Shown in pieces: positions 8,661-17,748 of a DNA stretch of 47,725 nucleotides. Every line of letters begins with the position of its first letter. The stretch's first letter is position 1. Below the pieces are notes generated by a model, which worked only from the letters and a program-made list of their open reading frames with translations, was not told the DNA's origin and searched no databases. The stretch is taken from positions 1 through 47,725 of the forward strand of contig DASUKL010000087.1 of the NCBI GenBank assembly GCA_036278755.1, given 5' to 3'. This DNA comes from DASUKL01 sp036278755. Lineage in GTDB: Bacteria > Chloroflexota > Limnocylindria > Limnocylindrales > CSP1-4. The position numbers and the translations under genes were made by a program.

Positions 8661-10346
8661 ATGTCAACCACCGACCAGCGCACCGGCTTTCGCTTCCCGT
8701 GGGAGAGCCCGGCTGCGCCCCGGCGACCCCAGGACGATGAGACGAGCCAGGGCCAGGCCGGCGAGCACGATGCGTCCGAACGAGCCGCCGTGGAGGACCA
8801 GCAGGCGAGCGGGCAAGATGATGGGAGGGCTCAGATGATCACCCAGATCGGCAGCGAGGCCGACGCGAGCGCGACGGACGCCGGAGCCGGCACCGCCGAG
8901 CCGTCCGAGACGTCCGAGACCTCCGAGGCGGCTGAAGCCACCGCCGAGCCGTCCGAGACGTCCGAGACGTCCGAGGCCGCTGAAGCCAGCGCCGAGCCGG
9001 GCCCCGACACCGAGCCTGAGGTGGCCGCGGACGCCGCGACGGCCCAGGTGAGCCCTGATCCCGAAACGCCCTCCGAGACCACCGCCCCCGACAGCTCGGC
9101 CGGCGCCCACAGGTCCGCCGGAGTCGGCCGCGCCCAGGCCAAGTCGAATCGGCTCATGGCCGATCTCGTGCGGGCCATGCGCACCGCTGCCGAGGAGAGC
9201 CGCGAGGCCAACCTCGAGCAGGTCCGTGGCGACGCCAAGTCGCAGGTCGAACTCATCCACTCGCGCTCCGGTGACGAGGTCGTCGAGCTGCGGCGCAAGA
9301 GCGACGAGGACGTGGCTTCGGTCCGGGAGTGGTCCAAGGCGGAGATCGCCCGCATCCGCAGCGAGGCGGACAGCCAGGTCGAGCACTGCAAGCAGACCCT
9401 CGAAACGGCGCTCCAAGCGCACGCTGCCGCCGTGGAGCGGCAGATCGAGCGGGTCCAGGCGGAGGTCCAGCGCTTCGAGACGGAGATGACCTCCTTCTTC
9501 GAGCAGCTCGAGCACATCGACGACCTGGGCGCCTTCGCCGCCGCCGCCGCGCACCTGCCCGAGCCGCCCGATCTGGCCGAGCTGGTGGCCGAACAGGCGA
9601 CCCTCACCTCACCTGAAGCCATCCTGACCTCGGAGGCCGTCGAAGCCCCCGAGGCCGAGGCCACCGCCGGGATCGAGACCGGACCGGACCTCGCCTCCCC
9701 CGCCGAGGAGGCCGCCACGGCCGACACCCTGGATCCGTCCACCGGCGAGGCCGAGGCGTCAGCCCGGGCCGAAGCCGCGGCCGAAGCCGAGGCCAGCGCC
9801 GAAGCCGAAGCCACGGCCGAGGCGAAAGCCGCCGCGGAGGTAGAGACCGACGCGGTCACCGAGGCCTTGGCCGCGAGCCCCGACGAGGACCCGCGCCTGG
9901 CGGTCCTCCGCGGCAGCCGGAGCGGCGACGTGCACGACGGCCAGACGCTGGCCGGCTCCACCGCCGACGATGACCCGTCATTGGGCGAGGATGCCCTGGC
10001 CGCCCGGCTCGGCATCCTCGGCATCCAGGTCGAGACCACCCCGTCACCGTCCGGAGCGCCGGAGGAGGCGACGGGCGCCAACGCGACCACGCGGGTCGTG
10101 GTGGTCGGGTTGGTCAGCGTCTCGTCCATCGCCTCGTTCAAGCGCCACGTGGCCGGCATCGAAGGCGTGCGGACCGTGGGCGTCAGCTCCGGCCCTGACG
10201 GCGAGTTCGTCTTCAAGGTCGAGCACGACCCGGTGCTCCAGTTGCAGGACGTGCTGCCCACCCTGCCGGGCTTCGCCGCCCGGGTGGTGTCCAGCGCTGA
10301 CGGCACGATCCAGGTCGCCGCCAGCGACCCGGACCTGCGGGACTGA
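8661..10346 (+). CDS. Large acidic coiled-coil protein, function unknown
   Basis: 561-aa protein in three parts. Residues 1-155 are acidic and low in complexity, with duplicated AEPSETSETSEAAEA-type repeats. Residues about 157-283 form a long charged coiled coil (SREANLEQVRGDAKSQVEL and onwards) reminiscent of DivIVA-like or structural proteins. Residues 284-470 are again Ala/Glu-rich. The last ~90 residues (NATTRVVVVGLVSVSSIASF onward) look like a small alpha/beta domain. GAGGAAG lies 6 nt before ATG 8661; the longer open frame from 8532 covers the moaA upstream region. It is followed after 11 bp by the CpaE-like ATPase, so the two are probably one operon. A role in positioning or envelope assembly is inference. 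Confidence 0.8.
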   Translation: MSTTDQRTGFRFPWESPAAPRRPQDDETSQGQAGEHDASERAAVEDQQASGQDDGRAQMITQIGSEADASATDAGAGTAEPSETSETSEAAEATAEPSETSETSEAAEASAEPGPDTEPEVAADAATAQVSPDPETPSETTAPDSSAGAHRSAGVGRAQAKSNRLMADLVRAMRTAAEESREANLEQVRGDAKSQVELIHSRSGDEVVELRRKSDEDVASVREWSKAEIARIRSEADSQVEHCKQTLETALQAHAAAVERQIERVQAEVQRFETEMTSFFEQLEHIDDLGAFAAAAAHLPEPPDLAELVAEQATLTSPEAILTSEAVEAPEAEATAGIETGPDLASPAEEAATADTLDPSTGEAEASARAEAAAEAEASAEAEATAEAKAAAEVETDAVTEALAASPDEDPRLAVLRGSRSGDVHDGQTLAGSTADDDPSLGEDALAARLGILGIQVETTPSPSGAPEEATGANATTRVVVVGLVSVSSIASFKRHVAGIEGVRTVGVSSGPDGEFVFKVEHDPVLQLQDVLPTLPGFAARVVSSADGTIQVAASDPDLRD

Positions 10347-10357
10347 GGGCAAGCCAG

Positions 10358-11593
10358 GTGGCTCGACCCTCCATCGTCTCCACCCTGCCCGAAGGCGAGC
10401 ACCAGGCCGTCGCCGAGGCGCTCTCCGAAGCCGGCCTCGACCTTCTCGCCCTCCGTGATCCGGCCGACCTCGAAGCCACCCTCGCCCGGCGGCCGGACGT
10501 GGGCGCGGCCATCCTCGACGGCGACGTCGACGCGGATCGTCTCCGCGAGTACAGCCAGCTGCTGAGCGCGGCCGGCCATCTCGTGCCCAGCCTCGTCGTC
10601 CTCGGCGAACGTTCGCTGGACCGGCTGGCCGATGAGTCTGCCGTGAGCGACGCGGCAGACGTCGAGTATTTCCTGCGGCCCTTCGCTCCGGCCGAGCTGC
10701 GCTGGCGGCTCGAGGCCCTCCTCATCCGCTCCCAGACCGTCGACGACGGCAGCGGCCCGGTCATCCAGACCCAGGCCCTCAGCGGCGACGGGCTGGCCCG
10801 TCGGGCGACGGTCGTGTCCGTCTTCAACCCGAAGGGTGGCGTGGGCAAGACGACGCTCGCCAGCAACCTCGCCATGGCCCTTCAGATGCGCTGCGATCAG
10901 CAGGTCCTGCTGGTCGACGCCGATACCACGAGCGGGCACATCGCCAGTTCCCTGGGCCTGGAGCACGTGACCACCGTGGCCGACGCCTGGGAGGAGGAGC
11001 AGTCGCTGCCCCACGGCCTGGCGGGCGCCTCGAACGCCCACCCGACCGGCCTCCAGGTGGCCATCCTGACCACGAACCCGCTCCAGGCCGACCGCATCGA
11101 GCCGGCCCGCCTGGGCGACCAGCTCCTGGCCTCCCGGGTCGGCTTCGACGTCGTCGTGGTCGACCTCCACCCCGACTACGGGGACCTGAACCGGGTCGTC
11201 TTCGAGCGCTCCGACCGCATCCTCGTACCGGTCACGCCCGACCTGCCCGCGCTCCGCGCCGCGCTCCAGTTCGTCGAGATCGCCGGCGACCTGGGCGTCC
11301 GGGAGCGTCTCGCGCTGGTCGTCAATCGGGCCAATAGCGGCGTCAGCGTGGAGGACATGGAGCAGACCACGGGCATGCGCGCCTTCGGCCGTATCCGCTC
11401 CGGCGGCCTGCTGTTCGTGCGCGCCGCCAACGAAGGCCGCACGGTCGTCGAGAAGTACCCCAAGGATCCGGTCACGGGCGACCTCGTGGCCATCGCCGAT
11501 CGGCTGCTGGGCCGCGAGCCACGCCCGGTACCGAGCTCGCGCGGCCTCCTCGACCTGCTGACCCGCCGCCGCCAGGCCCGCGCCGGAGCCTAG
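10358..11593 (+). CDS. CpaE/MinD-like ATPase with receiver-like N-terminus
   Basis: 411-aa P-loop ATPase of the MinD/ParA group. Residues 1-125 have the length and alternating pattern of a degenerate receiver domain, as in CpaE pilus-assembly proteins. VFNPKGGVGKTTLASNLAMA (about 155-174) is the deviant Walker A. LLVDADTTSG holds the A' Asp, and VVVVDLHPDYGDLNRV is the Walker B region. The C-terminal tail is basic (LTRRRQARAGA). The start is GTG 10358, 11 bp after the coiled-coil stop. No tad/cpa pilus genes are nearby, so partition or localisation of the coiled-coil neighbour is as likely as pilus assembly. Confidence 0.87.
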   Translation: MARPSIVSTLPEGEHQAVAEALSEAGLDLLALRDPADLEATLARRPDVGAAILDGDVDADRLREYSQLLSAAGHLVPSLVVLGERSLDRLADESAVSDAADVEYFLRPFAPAELRWRLEALLIRSQTVDDGSGPVIQTQALSGDGLARRATVVSVFNPKGGVGKTTLASNLAMALQMRCDQQVLLVDADTTSGHIASSLGLEHVTTVADAWEEEQSLPHGLAGASNAHPTGLQVAILTTNPLQADRIEPARLGDQLLASRVGFDVVVVDLHPDYGDLNRVVFERSDRILVPVTPDLPALRAALQFVEIAGDLGVRERLALVVNRANSGVSVEDMEQTTGMRAFGRIRSGGLLFVRAANEGRTVVEKYPKDPVTGDLVAIADRLLGREPRPVPSSRGLLDLLTRRRQARAGA

Positions 11594-11645
11594 CCGGAGG
11601 GGGTCCGACCCGTCCCGTGTCGGAGCCTAGCCGGAGGGGGTCCGA
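11585..11645. repeat. 37-bp direct repeat across the 3' end of the ATPase gene
   Basis: A 24-bp segment beginning GGAGCCTAGCCGGAGGGGG occurs at 11585 and again at 11622, a 37-bp step. The first copy includes the TAG stop codon of the ATPase gene. It looks like a local tandem duplication. Confidence 0.7.
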
Positions 11646-12165
11646 GCCATCCCGCGTCGGCGCCGTCCGGCCGGGTCCTGGTCCGAGGCGCCTTCGGCTT
11701 GTTCATCGGGGGCCCACCAGCGTTCGGACTCCCGCGGCGCCCCAGTCTTGGCCAAACACGTCGCTGGCGGAGCGTTATCCGGGCCGCACTAGGGCCGGAG
11801 CGTCCTGAGGGCCCCGGTCTTGGCCTAATAACACGCCGGCGGCGTGTTATATCCGAACGGGTCCGAGCCGTCGCCGCCTGATCCTCCACATCGGCTTCGT
11901 CGCTGGCCATCCGCACGCTGGGCGGACGATATGGCCACGGATCCGGCCCCAAACGGGCTCGACGCGGGCTCCAGCGTGGCCAGGACACCGTGGGCGTCGA
12001 GGGCTCGGGCATAAGGGTGCCGGATCGACATCGTTTGGCCAAGGGTCGGGGCTGAGGGGGCCGATCCGCGGCTGCCGGGGCTGGACCGATCCGGGGCGGG
12101 GTGGCCAGGGACTCGAGGCTGGGGCGCCTCGATGACCCCTCCATCTGCAGCAGCAGCGTGGGCGG
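11594..12165. other. Intergenic region occupied by family-B repeats
   Basis: About 570 bases between the ATPase and the convergent hypothetical gene. It contains the 37-bp duplication and the second palindromic repeat family. Open frames crossing it (for example 11590-12144 minus) are arginine/proline-rich and not credible genes. Confidence 0.5.
11748..12040. repeat. Family-B palindromic repeats, first locus
   Basis: TTGGCC occurs at 11748 and 11820, exactly 72 bp apart, each followed by a palindrome and ATCCG. The second palindrome (11828-11850) is perfect, with arms ATAACACGCCG and CGGCGTGTTAT around a single G. The first is degenerate (ACGTCGCTGGCGGAGCGT). Further TGGCC boxes occur at about 11903, 11931 and 12035. 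GGGCATAAGGGT near 12008 also occurs near 25403, so this locus and 25103-25436 are diverged copies of one arrangement. The cores differ in sequence from family A, but intergenic position and partly the 72-bp period are shared. Confidence 0.7.
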
Positions 12166-12831
12166 CTAGTCTTGCTGGTAGCTCGTGCCGCCCAGGGGGC
12201 GGCCTGGGAGCGGCTTGACCTTGCTCAGCGTCCGCCGATCGACCTGTTCGACGCCACGGAGGTAGCTCCGGTTCACGAGGGCCAGCTGGACCTCGGGCGC
12301 CTCGATGGCGTCCCCATCGTGGAACAGCAACGGGTCCGTGACGGGCACGAACAGCTCGGTCTGGCGCTCCATGAGCCGCTCCGGATCGGTGCCGGGGAAG
12401 AGGTGGACCGTGCCCACGACGCGGTAGGGCGGACAGTCGAGGGCCACGTCGTACTCGATCTTGTGGAGGCGGCCGGCGGCGACCCGCTCGGCGCCCTGGA
12501 GCGAGCGGCTGTCAGGGCCGGTGAGGATGACGACGATGAGGTCGTAGGGGTCCACGGCCTGAAGGCCCGGCACGGCCGTGAAGCCGGCACTGGCGTCGGC
12601 CGGGGCCCAGCTGACGTCGCGGATGCGGATGGCCTCGCGCCGGTTGAGCACGTCCGAGAGCCGCCCGCTGGCCGCGAACCGGCCGCGGAGGCGCCACTCC
12701 TCGGTCAGGGCATCGAAGGCGATCTCGCCCCCCGCGTCATCGGCAGCCGGGTCACCCCGACCCGTGCCGGACGCGCCGTCGCCGGACGGCTGATCGGGCG
12801 AGGCGCCGCGGCGGAAGAGATTGAAGGGCAT
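12166..12831 (-). CDS. Conserved-looking hypothetical protein
   Basis: 221-aa soluble protein that I do not recognise. It starts MPFNLFRRG, has a Gly/Asp-rich linker to about 40, and then a folded-looking region containing RLSDVLNRREAIRIRDVSW, DPYDLIVVIL, HKIEYDVALDCPPYRVVGTV and DPLLFHDGDAIEAPEVQLALV. No signal peptide or membrane segment is evident. ATG 12831 is preferred over 12993, which would place the start inside the upstream gene. It begins 22 bp after the mscS-like stop, so the two probably form an operon, which might hint at an envelope or stress role. Confidence 0.7.
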   Translation of the reverse strand: MPFNLFRRGASPDQPSGDGASGTGRGDPAADDAGGEIAFDALTEEWRLRGRFAASGRLSDVLNRREAIRIRDVSWAPADASAGFTAVPGLQAVDPYDLIVVILTGPDSRSLQGAERVAAGRLHKIEYDVALDCPPYRVVGTVHLFPGTDPERLMERQTELFVPVTDPLLFHDGDAIEAPEVQLALVNRSYLRGVEQVDRRTLSKVKPLPGRPLGGTSYQQD

Positions 12832-12853
12832 CGGCGGGATGATAGCCGGCCGC

Positions 12854-13702
12854 TCAGCCCTGGAGCTCGATCCCGGCCCCGGCGAAGGCCTCGGCCAGCC
12901 GGCGGCGCAGCTCGCCCGCGGCGGCCCACCGGTCCGCGGCCCGAACGCTGCCCACGATCCGCAGGGTGAGGCCCGGGCCCAGCGACTCGACACGTTCGAA
13001 GCGGGGCGCCTCGAGCAGACGGCGGGCCCAGGCGGGATCGTCGGCCATGGCCTTCCCGGCGGCGTCGATCATCGCGCCGGCCCGTTCGATATCGGTGCCG
13101 AAGGGGACCCGCAGATCGACCGTGATGCGGGCCCAGATGCGGGTCAGGTTGCTGGCCACGGTGATGAGGCCGTTGGGCACCGAGTGGAGCGTCCCGTCCT
13201 GGCCGCGCAGGGTCGTGCGGCGGAGGGTGAAGTCCTCGACGGTCCCGGAGACGCCCGCGATGCGCACCACGTCGCCCTTGGCGTACTGGTTCTCGATGAG
13301 GATGTAGGCCCCGGCCAGGTAGTCCTTGACCAGGCTCTGGGCTCCCAGGCCGAGGGCCACGCCCAGGACGCCCAGCCCGGCGATGGCCGGGGCCACGTTG
13401 AGGCGAAGGGCGTCGAGAGCCATGAGGAAACCGATGATGGCGATGACCGTGCGCACGACGGCCCCGACGAGACTCTGCAGGGTGGCCCGCCGCTTGGCCA
13501 CCTCGATGGCCGACAGCTCCTGGGCCGTGCCCTCGCTGGTCTCGCGGTCGAGCAGGGCGGCGATGACCCCGCGCACGACGGCGCTGGCCACCCACAGGGC
13601 CACGATCGTGGCGACGATGATGATGACCAACTGGGCCAGCGTCCCGAGCGTGCCGTAGACGGCCGCGGGAAGGTGTTGGAGGTGGTCGAGGAAGGCATCC
13701 AT
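12854..13702 (-). CDS. MscS-family mechanosensitive channel
   Basis: Small-conductance mechanosensitive channel (282 aa, the usual MscS core size). It has an N-terminal segment with three hydrophobic helices. The pore-lining helix region is rich in Gly/Ala (APAIAGLGVLGVALGLGAQ), followed by SLVKDYLAGAYILIENQYAKGD, the MscS signature entering the beta domain. SVPNGLITVASN matches the conserved P-N motif. A mixed alpha/beta C-terminal domain follows. Such channels release solutes on osmotic downshock. First gene of a two-gene unit with the hypothetical protein downstream. Confidence 0.93.
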   Translation of the reverse strand: MDAFLDHLQHLPAAVYGTLGTLAQLVIIIVATIVALWVASAVVRGVIAALLDRETSEGTAQELSAIEVAKRRATLQSLVGAVVRTVIAIIGFLMALDALRLNVAPAIAGLGVLGVALGLGAQSLVKDYLAGAYILIENQYAKGDVVRIAGVSGTVEDFTLRRTTLRGQDGTLHSVPNGLITVASNLTRIWARITVDLRVPFGTDIERAGAMIDAAGKAMADDPAWARRLLEAPRFERVESLGPGLTLRIVGSVRAADRWAAAGELRRRLAEAFAGAGIELQG

Positions 13703-13788
13703 CGCGGAGGCCTAGCCTAGCCGACCGGCTCCCTTGGGCGAGGGACCCCGCGCCAGCTTCGAGGTCAGGCCCTGGCCACCGGACGAAC

Positions 13789-13822
13789 GATCGCGGGGCC
13801 GGAGGAGACCGGCCCCGCGATC
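13789..13822 (-). terminator. Perfect 14-bp hairpin, likely terminator
   Basis: Stem GATCGCGGGGCCGG / CCGGCCCCGCGATC with loop AGGAGA, 53 bp beyond the stop of the exported-protein gene on the minus strand. No clear T-run follows, so Rho-independent termination is likely but not certain. Confidence 0.5.
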
Positions 13823-13874
13823 GACGGACGGGATGTGCGGTGGCAGGAGGGATCTCCCGCCTGGGACGGCTCCC

Positions 13875-14474
13875 TCAGGGGCAGGTCACCCGTGGATTCC
13901 ACATCTCGAACTGGCCGTTGGGGTTCGGGTCCCAGATCCAGGCGTGGAGGCTGTAGTAGGCCGGCAGGCCGAACCGGTTGGTCGCCGGGGTGGACATGAA
14001 CATCGTGCCGAAGAGCTCCGGCGGACCGCTGTGGGTCGCATCCCAGGCGTCCTTGAGGGTCAGGTACTCGAGGGCCGCGAGGTGGAGCTTACCGTTCGCT
14101 CCCGGTGCATACACGAGGAGTTCCGGCCTCGCCGCATCGACCGATGGCGTGCCGCTGAAGGTCGGGTCGGTCAGTTCGGGGATGAGGCTGGGATCCAGGT
14201 AGTGGACCCCCATGCCGCCCTCGCTCGGTGTGTCGAGATCGGCGATGCAGGTCAGGCCGGCCAGGTCGGCGACCTCGACGCCATAGCCGGCCGCCTGCGC
14301 GGCGGGCAGGCTGTGGAAGGCGGCCGTCGCGGCACGTGCCCCGGCGACGTTCGCCTGACCGCTCCCCGCGGCGAGGGTCGGCACGGCCAGCAGCAGGCAG
14401 GAGAGCGCGACGCCGAGCAGCGGCAGCCCCAAGGTAAACGAGCGCGGTCGGCGCGCGATGGGAACGTGGGTCAT
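13875..14474 (-). CDS. Exported protein of unknown function
   Basis: 199-aa protein with an N-terminal signal peptide (basic MTHVPIARRPRSF, hydrophobic core, probable cleavage near LAAGSGQ). The mature part has alternating hydrophobic segments such as GGMGVHYLDPSLI, PELLVYAP and HLAALEYL, and ends HAWIWDPNPNGQFEMWNPRV. The wording recalls small secreted proteins of unknown function annotated in many high-GC bacteria, but I cannot name a family. ATG 14474 follows the DUF4242 stop by one base, so translation is coupled. The two genes probably act together outside or at the cell surface. Confidence 0.75.
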   Translation of the reverse strand: MTHVPIARRPRSFTLGLPLLGVALSCLLLAVPTLAAGSGQANVAGARAATAAFHSLPAAQAAGYGVEVADLAGLTCIADLDTPSEGGMGVHYLDPSLIPELTDPTFSGTPSVDAARPELLVYAPGANGKLHLAALEYLTLKDAWDATHSGPPELFGTMFMSTPATNRFGLPAYYSLHAWIWDPNPNGQFEMWNPRVTCP

Positions 14475-14475
14475 C

Positions 14476-14727
14476 TCAGACACCCTCCTGGACCGGGTAC
14501 ATCTCGTCGGCCACGAGGCCGTGGGCCTCGCGATGGACGGTGGCCGCGATCTCGCCCGATGGCGACTCCACCAGGCAGAAGATCTTGCCGGAATCCGGGG
14601 AGACCCAGTAGCGCAGGTAGCGGGTGTCGTAGCGGCCCTGGGTCTGCAGGTCGGCCTTGTGAGCCTTGACGACGTCGTCGATCGTCACCGGCCCGTCGAT
14701 GCTGTGGACGTCCATGAACAAGGGCAT
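14476..14727 (-). CDS. DUF4242 (SCO4226-type) small protein
   Basis: 83-aa protein beginning MPLFMDVHSIDGPVTIDDVV and containing RYWVSPDSGKIFCLVESPS and REAHGLVADEMYPV. This pattern (M-D-VH, a ferredoxin-like fold, V..P..E.....H...H/G) matches DUF4242, whose Streptomyces member SCO4226 binds nickel. Metal binding here is by family analogy only. GAGGGAG stands before ATG 14727, preferred over 14802. It is the first gene of a two-gene operon with the exported protein. Confidence 0.8.
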   Translation of the reverse strand: MPLFMDVHSIDGPVTIDDVVKAHKADLQTQGRYDTRYLRYWVSPDSGKIFCLVESPSGEIAATVHREAHGLVADEMYPVQEGV

Positions 14728-14769
14728 GGCAGCTCCCTCATGGCTGATGCGTCCGGGGTCGAACGCCTG

Positions 14770-14829
14770 CCCCGACCGTAGTCGGGGCCCGGGCGGCGGC
14801 ACATCGGCAGGAACGCCCGAATCGGGCGT
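14770..14829. other. Two short hairpins after the LAL regulator gene
   Basis: CCCCGAC/GTCGGGG around CGTA (14770-14787), and ACGCCC/GGGCGT around GAATC (14813-14829). Both lie between the LAL regulator stop and the DUF4242 start on the minus strand. They could terminate the regulator transcript. No T-runs follow. Confidence 0.35.
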
Positions 14830-14848
14830 CGGCTGTACCTAGATCGGG

Positions 14849-14944
14849 ATGGGATGCGAGCGCCCGGCGACAGGCCGGCGAGCCGCCGGGAGCTTCGGCA
14901 TGGGATGCGAGCGCCCGGCGACAGCCCGGCGAGCCGCCGGGAGC
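14849..14944. repeat. 51-bp direct duplication
   Basis: A segment beginning ATGGGATGCGAGCGCCCGGC at 14849 recurs at 14900 with one substitution (CAGGCC versus CAGCCC) and runs up to the stop of the LAL regulator gene. A simple tandem duplication in the intergenic region. Confidence 0.8.
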
Positions 14945-17617
14945 TCAGGCCGTGACGAGGCCCAGCCTGATCGCCTCGCGGGCCGCGGCCACGCGCGAGC
15001 GGGCCCCCACCTTGGCCAGCACGGCCGACACGTGGTGCTCGACCGTCCGCTCCGAGATGAACAACCGTTCGGCGATCTGGCCGTTGGCCAGGCCGCCGGC
15101 GACGAGGGTCAGGACCTCCCGCTCGCGCTCCGTGAGCTGATACGGATTGGCCCGCGTGGTGGGTCGGGCGCCACGCGGCACGGCCTGGACGCCCAGATCC
15201 CGCAGGGCGCGTCGGACGACCCCGGCCGCCGCTTCAGCGCCCAGGGGGGCCAGCAGCTCCAGCGCACGGCGCAGGCCGGCCTCGGTGCCGCTGTCGAAGT
15301 GGGCCATGGCCGCCTCGTAGGGATGGTCGAACTCGGCCCACAGGGCGGCGGCCGCCTCGTGCTCGCCGCGCATGGAGTGGGCCACGGGCGCCTCGACGGG
15401 CAGTGGCAGAAGGTCTCGCTCCTCCGCCGTCAGGAGCCCCGCTCGGACCATCGGGACGGCCAGGCTGGCGATCAACAAGGGGTCGCCGGTCGAACGGGCC
15501 AGGGCCAGGACGGCTTCGGCCTCGGGCCTGAACGCCTCGACACGGTCCTCGAACCAGGCCGCCTCGACGCGGGCCGCGGCCACCAAGACGCGCCAGGGCG
15601 GCTCGCCCGTGCCGTCGGCCAGGACCTTGGTCTCGTCCAGCAAGGCCCAGCGGTCGTGGCCCCCCCGGCGGGCCTGGATCGCCGCCTGGGGGATGAGGAG
15701 GTGGAGCCGATTGATCGGCGAGGCGACCCGGCCCAGACTCTGGTGACTCAGGGCCAGGGCCTCGTCCCAACGCCCGAGGAGCACGAGGGCCTCCGAGCGC
15801 GAGCCGTTGAGGCACAGCGAGTAGGTGCCCAGATCGTGCTCCTCGCAGTAGCGCATCGCCTCCTCGTAGGCCCACTCGTAGGCCGCGACCTTGAGGCTGC
15901 CGACGGCGAACTGATAGAGGTTGGCGTAGCCGCGACCGGCCTCGTCCTCGGCGTCGGCGTCGCGGGCGATCTGGAGCGCCTCCTCGAGATGGCCCCAGCC
16001 GTCCCGGCCGAGGGCGATGAGCGAGCAGCCGATGGTGTTCAGGGCATAGCTCCTGACCCGCGGCAGATCGAGGCGCCGCCCCAGGTCCAGAGCGACCTCC
16101 GAGAGCTCGATGCCTTCGGCGTCGCGGCTGTCGTCCCCACGCACGGCCCCCAGGTGGGCATAGGCCCAAGCCAGGGCCGGGCTCTCCGGCAGGCCCTTCA
16201 GGATGCGCAGGCCCTCCTCGGCCAGGCGTTCCGATTCCTCGCCCCGGCACAGGCGCCAGAGGGATCGGGCGAGCGGGCGATGGAGGGCTCCGTATCGGAG
16301 CTCGTCGCCGACCTCCTGCCAGAGGGCCAGGGCCTGCTGGAGCTCCGCGGCGCATTCCTCCCACTGGTCGATGAGCGACAGCTCCGTGGCTCGTGCCTCG
16401 TGCAGCTCGGCGCGCTCCCGAGGTGGGAGAGCGGCGGCGAAGCGGAGGGCCCGGAGATACTGGGCGGCGGCCTCGTGGTGGGAACGCATCTCGGCCGCAT
16501 AGCGGGCGGCGCGTGGGGCGTGACGGAGCACGGCTGCCCCATCGCCAGCCATCTCAGCGTGGTAGGCCAGTCGGGCATGATCGGCCGGGGCGCGGTCGCT
16601 GGGAGTCCCCTCCAGGGCCGCCAGGGCAGCGCGATGGAGTCGGGTCCGGCGGTGGCCGGGGATCGAGGCCTCGACCGTCCGCCGGGTCAGCTCGTGGCGG
16701 AAGCGCCAGCCGGCCCCGTCATCGAGCAAGGCGCCCGAGGCGAGACAGGCATCGATGCCTGGGGCGGCGTCCCCGGCGACCGCGTCGAGGAGCCAGTGCG
16801 CGACGCGCGGCCCGATGACCGCCGCTGCCTCGAGGGCCAGCCGCGACTGGGGGGACAGGCGCGCCACCCGGCCCAGGACCACGTCCCGAACGGTGGGTGG
16901 CACGGCCGTGGCGCCAGCGGCCAGGACCTCGCTGACGTAGAAGGGGTTGCCGCCGGTCAGGGCATAGACCTCGTCGGGGTCCAGGCTGCCCGCTCGGGCC
17001 AGCTCGCCCACGGCCTCCCGGGTCAACCGGGGCAGGGAGACGCGCCGTGTCGTGCGCTGGCTGGCCAGCTGCCCGATCGCCGTGCGGAGCGGATGCTCGG
17101 GCTCCAGCTCATCGTCCCGATAGGTCGCCAGGACCATGGCCGGCAGCCCACCGATGCGGCGGCCGACGTAGGCCAACCAGTCGATGGTGGCCTCGTCGGC
17201 CTGGTGGATGTCCTCGACCACGACCACCACGGGCTGCGGTCGGGATCCTCCTCTCGCCCGGGCGGACGCCTCTGGGGGCGGCGCGGCCAGGACCCGCAAG
17301 AAGGTCGAGAACAGGCTCTGGCGCGAGGCATCGGCCTGGCAGTGCCGGAGCAGCTCACCGCCGACCTGGGCGGCGATGTCGAAGAGCGGCACGAGGGGCC
17401 GGGGCGTCGAGGGGCCGTCACAGGCGCCCCACCACCAAGGCACGTCCGGCAGCTGCGCCTGCAAGGCCTCGAGGAGGACGCTCTTGCCGATCCCCGCCTC
17501 GCCGCTGACGAGGACGAACCGGCCAGCGCCGTCGCCGGCCTCCGCTCCGTACTCCCTCAGGGCCTCGAGGAACCCCTCCCGCTCGAGCAGCGCCATGGGG
17601 GAAGGATAGCGGGCCAT
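14945..17617 (-). CDS. LuxR-family LAL transcriptional regulator with ATPase domain
   Basis: 890-aa large ATP-binding LuxR regulator. Walker A GEAGIGKS is at 39-46, and Walker B VVVVEDIHQAD lies in the AAA domain. A long helical, TPR-like middle region is rich in ALEAAAV/YHAEMAGDGAAV-type repeats. The C-terminal LuxR HTH (LTEREREVLTLVAGGLANGQ onward, then IAERLFISERTVEHHVSAV) ends at the last residues. ATG 17617 has GGAGGGGG 6 nt upstream; ATG 17596 is an alternative, while 17848 is too far upstream. It is divergent from the two exported proteins at 17749 and 18691, which may be its targets. The inducer is unknown. Confidence 0.93.
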   Translation of the reverse strand: MARYPSPMALLEREGFLEALREYGAEAGDGAGRFVLVSGEAGIGKSVLLEALQAQLPDVPWWWGACDGPSTPRPLVPLFDIAAQVGGELLRHCQADASRQSLFSTFLRVLAAPPPEASARARGGSRPQPVVVVVEDIHQADEATIDWLAYVGRRIGGLPAMVLATYRDDELEPEHPLRTAIGQLASQRTTRRVSLPRLTREAVGELARAGSLDPDEVYALTGGNPFYVSEVLAAGATAVPPTVRDVVLGRVARLSPQSRLALEAAAVIGPRVAHWLLDAVAGDAAPGIDACLASGALLDDGAGWRFRHELTRRTVEASIPGHRRTRLHRAALAALEGTPSDRAPADHARLAYHAEMAGDGAAVLRHAPRAARYAAEMRSHHEAAAQYLRALRFAAALPPRERAELHEARATELSLIDQWEECAAELQQALALWQEVGDELRYGALHRPLARSLWRLCRGEESERLAEEGLRILKGLPESPALAWAYAHLGAVRGDDSRDAEGIELSEVALDLGRRLDLPRVRSYALNTIGCSLIALGRDGWGHLEEALQIARDADAEDEAGRGYANLYQFAVGSLKVAAYEWAYEEAMRYCEEHDLGTYSLCLNGSRSEALVLLGRWDEALALSHQSLGRVASPINRLHLLIPQAAIQARRGGHDRWALLDETKVLADGTGEPPWRVLVAAARVEAAWFEDRVEAFRPEAEAVLALARSTGDPLLIASLAVPMVRAGLLTAEERDLLPLPVEAPVAHSMRGEHEAAAALWAEFDHPYEAAMAHFDSGTEAGLRRALELLAPLGAEAAAGVVRRALRDLGVQAVPRGARPTTRANPYQLTEREREVLTLVAGGLANGQIAERLFISERTVEHHVSAVLAKVGARSRVAAAREAIRLGLVTA

Positions 17618-17748
17618 GTCTACCCCCTCCGCTCGTGGCGGCCGGAGCCTCAGCGGCCGGGAGCAGCTCGCCCGGTCCTGCCGGGCGGCGTGGCATCCTG
17701 TCCGTGGACCTCTCGCCGATGCAGTTGCAGCCCGTCCACCAGACCGGG

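Noticed and set aside
8831..11170. 779-aa minus-strand frame opposite the coiled-coil and ATPase genes
   Set aside because: Antisense shadow of two well-supported plus-strand genes; composition is Ser/Ala/Arg-rich without motifs.
11590..12144. 184-aa minus-strand gene in the family-B region
   Set aside because: Translation is Pro/Arg-rich and covers repeats; no RBS or domain.
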